Positions 58,104-64,000 of a stretch of 64,000 bases of DNA are shown in pieces. Within the stretch, counting starts at the first letter, position 1. Each line of letters begins with the position of its first letter. The position numbers and the translations under genes are program-made. Source of the DNA: Phycisphaerae bacterium. Lineage in GTDB: Bacteria; Planctomycetota; Phycisphaerae; Sedimentisphaerales; UBA12454. Location: the NCBI GenBank assembly GCA_041652575.1, contig JBAZHC010000014.1, positions 37,927 to 101,926 of the forward strand, given 5' to 3'. Below the pieces are notes generated by a model, which saw only the letters and a program-made list of their open reading frames with translations, searched no databases and had not been told where the DNA came from.

Positions 58104-60023
58104 TTATAAATTCAAATCCTGTATTCTCGACACAACTTTTTCTTTTACCGCGGCCATAAACTGTGCGACCGGCGTACTCTTGTTATCATTGCCCGCGCGG
58201 ATTCTGACGCTTACGCTTTCAGTTTGTGCCTCTTTAGGCCCGACGACAAGCATATAAGGCACTTTATCGTTATGCGCCCGGATAATTTTCGCGCCGACTT
58301 TTTCGTCTGACATATCGATTCCACACCTGAAATTTTCAGCTTTAAGCATCTTGTTCAGTTTCTGTGCGTAATCGTTGCTCTTTTCGCTGATAGTCAGCAC
58401 CCGCATCTGTTCCGGCGAAAGCCACAGCGGGAAAGCTCCGCCGTAATGCTCAATTAAACCGCCGATAAATCTTTCCATACTCCCGAGTACCGTTCGATGT
58501 ATAATTATCGGCTCGTGCAGCGCGTTATCTGCGCCGATGTATCGAATATCGAATCGCTTTGCCGCCTGCAGGTCAACCTGATGCGTAGGCCCCTGCCATT
58601 CGCGTCCCAGCGAATCTATCAGTTTAATATCAATCTTCGGCGCGTAAAACACTCCGCCGCCTTCGTCCACTTCATACTTCAGCCCGCGTCTGTCCATAGC
58701 CATCCGCAATTCTTTCGTCGCCCGATCCCATTCCTCTTCCGTACCGAGAAATTTCGCCGGCCGCGTCGCAAGATACGCCTTATACGTATATCCGAACGTC
58801 GTCATCATAAAGTGCATCAGTTCGAGAATCAAATCAAGCTCCTGCCCCAATTGCTCCGGCGTGCAGAACGTATGCGCATCGTCCTGCGTAAACCCGCGAA
58901 CCCGCAGCATCCCGTGCAGCGTCCCGCTCGGCTCATATCGATATACCATTCCCAACTCGCAGAACCGCATCGGCAAATCGCGATAGCTCCGCGGACTATT
59001 GTTATAAATCATATAATGACCCGGACAGTTCATCGGCTTGAGATAATAATTCTGCCCGTCAATATCCATCGGCGAATACATCATATCCGCGTATTTTTCC
59101 AGATGTCCGCTTTTCTGATAAATTTTTTCCGTTGCGATATGCGGCGTATAAATAATATCGTATCCGCGCTTCAGATGTTCCTCTTTCCAGAACGTTTCGA
59201 TTATGTGCCGGATTAACGAACCTTTTTCGTGCCACAGTATCAATCCCTGCCCGATATCGTCGTGAATGCTGTAAAGGTCGAGCTGTTTACCGAGAAATCT
59301 GTGGTCGCGTTTCTTCGCCTCGTCGAGCCTGTGCAGATAATCGTCGAGTTCTTTTTTCGTCGCCCACGCCGTGCCGTAAACCCGCTGAAGCATTTTCTGT
59401 GCCTGGTCGCCGTGCCAGTAAGCCCCCGATACAGACATAACCTTAAAGCTGCCTATCCTGTCGGTGCTCGGAACGTGCGGCCCTCTGCACAAATCCTCGA
59501 ACCCGCCGCCGTGCGAATAAAAACTTATACTATCGCCCGTCGCCCTGCCGATATTATCGATTTTGTACCTGTTGCCTGCGACGTGTTTTATCGCTTCTTC
59601 TCTGCCAAGTTCTTTCCGAACGAAAGGCAGTTTTTTCTCAGCGATTTCAGTCATTTTCTTTTCGATTTTTTCAAAATCTTCCGGCCTTACCGGCTCGTCA
59701 AGGTCGATATCGTAATAGAAGCCGTCTTCCACCGTCGGCCCGTAAACTAATTGAGCCTTCGGCCAGATACTGCAAATCGCCTCAGCCATAACATGGGCGC
59801 AGCTATGCCGGATTATCTCCAGACCGTCAGGTTTGTTGGCTGTTATGATTGAAATATCGACATCTTTATTGATTGGTGTGCTTAAATCGACGGTTTGACC
59901 GTTTATTTTACCTGCTACCGCGTCGCGGGCGAGTCTTGCCCCTATCTTTTCCGCCACCTGACCTATCGTCAGGCCGTCTTGAATCTCCAATACTTTGCCA
60001 TCCGGCAGTGTTACTTTAGCCAT
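58104..60023 (-). CDS. thrS: Threonine--tRNA ligase
   Basis: 639 residues, full length. TGS domain at 1-60, editing domain with HSCAHVMAEAICSIWP and the conserved LCRGPHVPSTDR, catalytic core with motif 2 in RYEPSGTLHGMLRVRGFTQD, the MNCPGH zinc/substrate site, and the C-terminal anticodon-binding domain. Followed after about 38 bases by infC. The first gene of the cluster, with a promoter candidate at 60050-60079. No T-box leader is apparent in the short 5' region. Confidence 0.97.
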   Translation of the reverse strand: MAKVTLPDGKVLEIQDGLTIGQVAEKIGARLARDAVAGKINGQTVDLSTPINKDVDISIITANKPDGLEIIRHSCAHVMAEAICSIWPKAQLVYGPTVEDGFYYDIDLDEPVRPEDFEKIEKKMTEIAEKKLPFVRKELGREEAIKHVAGNRYKIDNIGRATGDSISFYSHGGGFEDLCRGPHVPSTDRIGSFKVMSVSGAYWHGDQAQKMLQRVYGTAWATKKELDDYLHRLDEAKKRDHRFLGKQLDLYSIHDDIGQGLILWHEKGSLIRHIIETFWKEEHLKRGYDIIYTPHIATEKIYQKSGHLEKYADMMYSPMDIDGQNYYLKPMNCPGHYMIYNNSPRSYRDLPMRFCELGMVYRYEPSGTLHGMLRVRGFTQDDAHTFCTPEQLGQELDLILELMHFMMTTFGYTYKAYLATRPAKFLGTEEEWDRATKELRMAMDRRGLKYEVDEGGGVFYAPKIDIKLIDSLGREWQGPTHQVDLQAAKRFDIRYIGADNALHEPIIIHRTVLGSMERFIGGLIEHYGGAFPLWLSPEQMRVLTISEKSNDYAQKLNKMLKAENFRCGIDMSDEKVGAKIIRAHNDKVPYMLVVGPKEAQTESVSVRIRAGNDNKSTPVAQFMAAVKEKVVSRIQDLNL

Positions 60024-60049
60024 TGATTATATTCCGGCCTTAAATCTGA

Positions 60050-60079
60050 ATAATATTTCTATAAACTATTGACTGTAAA
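60050..60079 (-). promoter_or_regulatory. Candidate promoter of the thrS cluster
   Basis: Minus strand TTTACA (60079-60074) and TATTAT (60055-60050), spacer 18 bases; predicted start about 60043, 20 bases before ATG 60023. Confidence 0.45.
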
Positions 60080-60150
60080 CTGGTAATAATCTTAACAATC
60101 CTTCAAATTTTGTCAATTATTAAAATAAATCGCTTCCGGTTAACCCTCAA

Positions 60151-60220
60151 ACCTGCCTGCCCGTCCGTAGCCTTCTCGTCCTTCCGTAGTTCTTAACGAA
60201 GGAGGATGGCGAAGGCGGGT
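60151..60220. repeat. Dispersed palindromic element C, copy 2
   Basis: Bounded by ACCTGCC and GGCGGGT, which pair over 7 positions. Inside it lies a nested TCCTTC...GAAGGA palindrome resembling the ends of copy 1. Confidence 0.65.
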
Positions 60221-60411
60221 GCCGGGGGGCAGGGTTCAGAGCCCCAAGCGTTAGCGCGTGGGTATATTAAAATCCTTAAGCCGCCACACAACGCAACAGA
60301 GCCGCGACCGTCAAAGCGAAGTGGAAACCCTGCGCAAGGGTAATAGAGCGGTCATTTTTGTATGGCAGGGTTCTTAAAACTACTTCATCATGGCATCTTT
60401 ATCCGGCATTT

Positions 60412-63303
60412 TTAAATCCTTATTACTTTTTCGACTAATCGTTTTAAATTGCTTCCAGCAGTTCTTTGATCAATCTCTCTCCAGCCTTTGTTAAGTAAAT
60501 CATTCTGTTCATCTGTAGTTTGATATGAAGCCTTATCAATTCGTTCAAGCACGAACTCTAGCCTATCAATCGTAGATAGTCCCTCTGATTGAATCAATTT
60601 GTTAAAATGCTCATTTCGTGTCTCTACCGCCTCTCTATGATTGCCCACCTTCAAATAACTAAGGGTTTGATATACATCTATGGGATATCCACTACTGTTT
60701 GCAATGCTAAACAGAGTATCTTGAAGTTCTCTTTTTTGTTCTTTATCCATTTTTGAAGCATTATTCTTAATCCACTCACCCACCCAATCACTCTTGTTTT
60801 TCCATAGTTCTGATACAATACTCCTTCTTCTACCAGCATATACATCGAGAACCTGAAGACATATACTTTTATATCTACTCCCTGCTGTATTTATATTTTG
60901 AGAAAGTCTCGTATTTATCAAGTCACTGTTTTTTTCAATAAACTTATTAATAACTTGTTCTGATCCAGACGATAGTAACTTGTTCCCTTTTGAATTCCAT
61001 AAATCTGTAGCTATCCTCATCGTTCCCGACCATTTCTTAAAATTTTCATAATCGCCATATGTGTCGATTATTTCAAGTTTATTTTTATCGTCAACATAGT
61101 CAAACAATTGATTAAGAGTTTGCAATACAGCCTCACTATCTGCCGGTAGCATATTATGCTCATAAGCACGAGCATTTATACTTCGTAAGGCTTTCAAAAA
61201 ATTTACGCATTGTTCAGAATTTATCTCTATCTCTTTATTTGTTTTTACATCCCATTTCTCTTCATTTTTAAAATATCCTAATGCTTTATTGAAGCATTGG
61301 ATTACATTTTTTATGTGTTGAGTATTATCTTCGGCTATATTCTCTAAAGCCATACAGTATTCTACGACGTTATCTGGTAAAACATCAAAATATCCTTCAT
61401 TGACTCTTTTCAAAGACTTACTAAAGAGTGTTTTTGATTTAAAATCTGGATATTTTATAGCAATCGGTACTATCTCATCATACAATCCTGCAAGCCGCTC
61501 AATGGTCTGTGGTATTTCCTGCTTAAGTTTTATTACATTCGACTGTTTATTACTTAATAATATTTGGTTGTCTTCAAGTATTGAGCCAAATACATCTACG
61601 CTATATCTAATTTGTTCCTTTGTATATTCGATTCCATTGATGGGTTTTCCCAAATTTTCTATAACTCTTAAAACCTCATCAGGTTTTCCTTTTAAAATTC
61701 GTTGATAAACAATCTTCCCCGGCATTTTGGGTAATTGATTAGGATTTTGTGAAGATAGCGACAATGCCATTTGATCTGCTGTTGTAGAAGATATTGCTAT
61801 TTTGTCATTTAATTCGATAGCCGCCATTACAGATGATATAGCATTGACTCGGCCAATAGAATCGCTAGCATCAGTGTTATTCCATATCGCATTGATTATA
61901 TCCTGACTTTCCTCCAATCTACCAGACAGTGATTTTGCAAATTGTTCATTATTTTCGTAGGCGAGATTGTACAATTCATATAGTCCTTCTATTTTGTCAA
62001 AATCGTTAGGTGTTTTAAGGTATGTTATAGCAGCGGCACATTCAGAAGTAATTCTATTTTTTAAACGTCCGTAATAATCACCCATATCTTCTTTAGCTAA
62101 ATCAATTGCTAAACAGTCTGGATGTTGGGTGATTATTCCTTTTTTAATTTTGCCGGCTTCTTCACAGGATTTGGCAAGATTGTATTTGATTAAAAAATTG
62201 TTCAGAAATATTTTTGCTTTTCTTGGATTTTTTCCAAAGCCCACTTTTATTATATGGCAAATAATATCCCTGTGGTCTTTTGAGAAATCTAACTTCATAT
62301 CGCGATACAATTCTTGTGCATACCTAAATGCGTCTTGTGATCTAAATTCTGGAATTCTGACAGAAACATTAAAAAATTTCTCTAAAAAATCTTTTCCATT
62401 ATCCTTTTTTTCTGGAACAGGATCCAAAGTGCCAGGATGTTGTTCAATGTTATTAAAATGTCTTCTTAATTCTTGATCACAACAAGGAATAATAAAAACC
62501 ACCTTATCTAAATCATCCTTATCGACGGCTTCTTTTGTATTGTTATCTTCTTTTGCATCAACAATAAATGTCTTAAGTGTTTTAATGATAGCCAATGTAT
62601 CCTCAGGCTCTACTCTATCTAAGTTGTCTATTACAATACAAATATGCTTTTCTTTTGCTTTTGAAATTATTTCATTAAAATATATGTCTCTAAAATAATC
62701 AATATCCTGAAGGGAAACATCGTCTGTTTGCGTAGAAGTGGTTATTGAAAATCTTGGCAGTATAATTTGGAAATAACAGGCAATTAAAATACCTACAAAA
62801 GATCCCATGACAGATAACCATGGGAAAGGATTTATAACTTCTTTGCTTTTAAGCCATCCCCAACCCGATAAAGCACTACTAGCCAAAAGCAAAAATACAA
62901 AGACCCCAAATAACCACCATGCTATTTTACTTGGTTCCCATTTACTTTTGTTTACAATATTTTTTTCATCTATTTTCTTTTTGATATCTTTGTAACTATT
63001 GTCATCAAATAACTCTCTTGCAATCTTTTTTAAGAATTGTCTGTTAAATATATCCTTGTCTTTCCGCCAAGCGTCAACTGTAATTACTTTTGTTTTTTCT
63101 TTTTCTTTTTTGCACTTTCCCTCAAGTAATTTAATAATTGAACTTTTACCTGTTCCCCAAGAACCGAATAAACCAATTACAAAAGGTTTTTTAAGATCAG
63201 AACGGGCCGTATTATATAATTCGTCTGCTATTAGCTCAAAATGTCCAATGCGATCTTGAGTAGTTGGCCTGTCATCAAGAAATTTATAATTGTTTTCTGC
63301 CAT
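60412..63303 (-). CDS. KAP-family P-loop NTPase with two membrane helices
   Basis: 963 residues. Walker A GLFGSWGTGKSSI lies at about 44-56 and Walker B in HICIVIDNLDRVEPED at about 219-234, with the later VVFIIPCCDQELRRHF block; these define the KAP family. Two predicted membrane helices (about 128-149 and 158-182) interrupt the NTPase domain, the family's usual layout, holding the protein at the inner membrane. The C-terminal 600 residues are helical and unrecognised. KAP NTPases occur in accessory and anti-phage contexts. GAGGGA precedes ATG 63303. The gene is clearly AT-richer than the ribosomal cluster, has no partner gene in the window and looks acquired. Confidence 0.85.
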   Translation of the reverse strand: MAENNYKFLDDRPTTQDRIGHFELIADELYNTARSDLKKPFVIGLFGSWGTGKSSIIKLLEGKCKKEKEKTKVITVDAWRKDKDIFNRQFLKKIARELFDDNSYKDIKKKIDEKNIVNKSKWEPSKIAWWLFGVFVFLLLASSALSGWGWLKSKEVINPFPWLSVMGSFVGILIACYFQIILPRFSITTSTQTDDVSLQDIDYFRDIYFNEIISKAKEKHICIVIDNLDRVEPEDTLAIIKTLKTFIVDAKEDNNTKEAVDKDDLDKVVFIIPCCDQELRRHFNNIEQHPGTLDPVPEKKDNGKDFLEKFFNVSVRIPEFRSQDAFRYAQELYRDMKLDFSKDHRDIICHIIKVGFGKNPRKAKIFLNNFLIKYNLAKSCEEAGKIKKGIITQHPDCLAIDLAKEDMGDYYGRLKNRITSECAAAITYLKTPNDFDKIEGLYELYNLAYENNEQFAKSLSGRLEESQDIINAIWNNTDASDSIGRVNAISSVMAAIELNDKIAISSTTADQMALSLSSQNPNQLPKMPGKIVYQRILKGKPDEVLRVIENLGKPINGIEYTKEQIRYSVDVFGSILEDNQILLSNKQSNVIKLKQEIPQTIERLAGLYDEIVPIAIKYPDFKSKTLFSKSLKRVNEGYFDVLPDNVVEYCMALENIAEDNTQHIKNVIQCFNKALGYFKNEEKWDVKTNKEIEINSEQCVNFLKALRSINARAYEHNMLPADSEAVLQTLNQLFDYVDDKNKLEIIDTYGDYENFKKWSGTMRIATDLWNSKGNKLLSSGSEQVINKFIEKNSDLINTRLSQNINTAGSRYKSICLQVLDVYAGRRRSIVSELWKNKSDWVGEWIKNNASKMDKEQKRELQDTLFSIANSSGYPIDVYQTLSYLKVGNHREAVETRNEHFNKLIQSEGLSTIDRLEFVLERIDKASYQTTDEQNDLLNKGWREIDQRTAGSNLKRLVEKVIRI

Positions 63304-63467
63304 AATTTTTCCCTCGAATTTTTCCGCCGGAGTTTACCCTCGCGAATACATTCGGCGATTAGTTTTTTTTCTTGTCTCCTGCATTTTCCGCTGATAACTG
63401 ATAACCGAGTTTCTGATAACTACCCCTCAATTTTAATCTATAAAACCCCCCAACGCAACATTCTTTA

Positions 63468-63507
63468 CCCCGTGAGATGCCGCAGCTATCTCATCGGGGC
63501 TTTTTGT
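63468..63507 (+). terminator. Orphan intrinsic terminator upstream of the KAP gene
   Basis: CCCCGTGAGAT pairs with ATCTCATCGGGG around GCCGCAGCT, followed by CTTTTTGTTT. It points away from the KAP gene and no plus-strand gene precedes it in the window. Confidence 0.75.
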
Positions 63508-63747
63508 TTACGTTTCCCCTGCCTTCCGGCAGTGTTTATTGCTTCAACTTTTTGGCGCAGCCGTAGAAAAATTCAGATATGAGACTTGCGGCACAAGCTC
63601 GCTTGTAGAGCGGGTTGATTAATCTGAATTTAAGCTACCTTAGGGTTGCTTAGTTGAAGCAAATGCACCTCTGTCGAAGCGGAGCGTTGAAGCGAAGCGG
63701 AGACCCCCGCGATTAGATTCGTCGAGAATCTACGGGGGTGTTCTCTG

Positions 63748-63811
63748 CCTGCCTTGCCGTAGCTCCTGCCCTGCATAGCATGCAGTGCGGCGTAGGGTTA
63801 GCGAAGGCAGG
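63748..63811. repeat. Dispersed palindromic element C, copy 3
   Basis: Bounded by CCTGCCTT and AAGGCAGG, a perfect 8-bp terminal pairing. The core GCCCTGCATAGCATGCAG and GTGCGGCGTAGGGTTAGCGA matches copy 1 almost exactly; CTGCAT/ATGCAG forms an inner hairpin. Confidence 0.8.
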
Positions 63812-64000
63812 TGGCTAAAAACTTCGTGCGTCTTTCGTGCTCTTCGTGGTGAAAAAACATCTTTTATATCTGCGTAATCCTATGAACCGGAGCCAATCAA
63901 GGCAATTTTTTGTTTTTCTTCATATTTTATTTTTTCCATCATTATTTACTTTCAAGCATTCCCGTCCGCAGCCCCCTTCGCAGGAAGTCAGGGGCGAGGA

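Larger units (their letters stand above)
60024..60411. other. Intergenic region between thrS and the KAP gene
   Basis: Holds a promoter candidate for thrS, dispersed element C copy 2 (60151-60220), and further palindromic debris: GAGCCCCAAGCGTTAGCGCG near 60240 and ACCCTGCGCAAGGGT near 60327. No gene. Confidence 0.6.
63304..64000. other. Repeat-rich end of the window
   Basis: No gene seen. Contains an orphan plus-strand terminator (63468-63507), a double hairpin ACCCCCG/CGGGGGT with inner AGATTC/GAATCT (63703-63739), element C copy 3 (63748-63811) and repeated GAAGCGGAGC-type sequence around 63675-63702 that is related to the REP block at 2130-2160. Confidence 0.6.

Noticed and set aside
60024..60079. 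T-box leader for thrS
   Set aside because: The 5' region is only about 20 bases after the candidate promoter and has no T-box sequence or terminator.

Overview
The window reads as a chromosomal segment of a Gram-negative, LPS-making bacterium, most likely a planctomycete of the Phycisphaerae type. This is an inference from gene content: a pseudopilin with the planctomycete-style H-X9-DG motif, TMTC-like TPR membrane proteins, LpxI in place of LpxH, large PAS/histidine-kinase and CheB-CheR proteins, and very many dispersed palindromes. Base composition is moderate, with AT-rich accessory pieces at both ends (FRG-domain gene at the left, KAP NTPase at the right).

Layout. 1-3300: accessory end with a 36-bp perfect palindrome, an FRG-domain gene, a REP-associated transposase with its palindromes and an HNH nuclease. 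3400-8700: two tandem TMTC-like membrane/TPR proteins and a GT-C glycosyltransferase. 8700-14700: polA, an unknown membrane protein, an MFS carrier, a DUF503 protein and a XerC/D recombinase. 14800-16330: pseudopilin and a membrane partner. 16545-19131: lipoprotein-galE-ROK kinase operon with a clear promoter. 19126-20107: tRNA-Thr(CGT) followed 3 nt later by a small protein/nucleotidyltransferase pair. 20154-24136: LarA-like enzyme, PfkB kinase and gnd. 24344-29302 (minus): HEAT protein, small protein, PQQ-type beta-propeller, purH. 29529-31765: membrane-anchored GspE-like ATPase and a CvpA-like gene broken by an amber codon. 31903-33480: TPR protein. 33612-40657: signalling cassette (CheB-CheR, PAS histidine kinase, three receiver proteins) between two 53-bp direct repeats. 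40663-44926: ankyrin protein, receiver/small-protein pair, soluble histidine kinase, PBP4-type peptidase. 45114-47153: pyrKD behind a leader ORF and terminator. 47202-50330: small proteins, a SirB1-like TPR protein and an AsmA-like protein. 50353-55493: mnmA, a family-9 glycosyltransferase, lpxD, lpxI and a lipopolysaccharide-kinase-like gene. 55830-60023 (minus): the classical thrS-infC-rpmI-rplT-pheS cluster. 60412-63303 (minus): KAP NTPase.

Most unusual points. (a) A CheB-CheR-PAS-kinase fusion is cut by a single in-frame TAA inside its coiled coil. (b) Two unrelated operons (CheB-CheR and pyrKD) start behind a short leader ORF translated through an intrinsic terminator hairpin. (c) Palindromic elements sit in frame inside three protein genes; in the two TMTC paralogues the hairpins have the same loop but different, fully paired stems. 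(d) A 53-bp direct repeat brackets the whole signalling cassette. I found no CRISPR array, rRNA, prophage or complete recognised defence island. Nothing here can be called a proven new system; the leader architecture and the split signalling cassette are the best leads.
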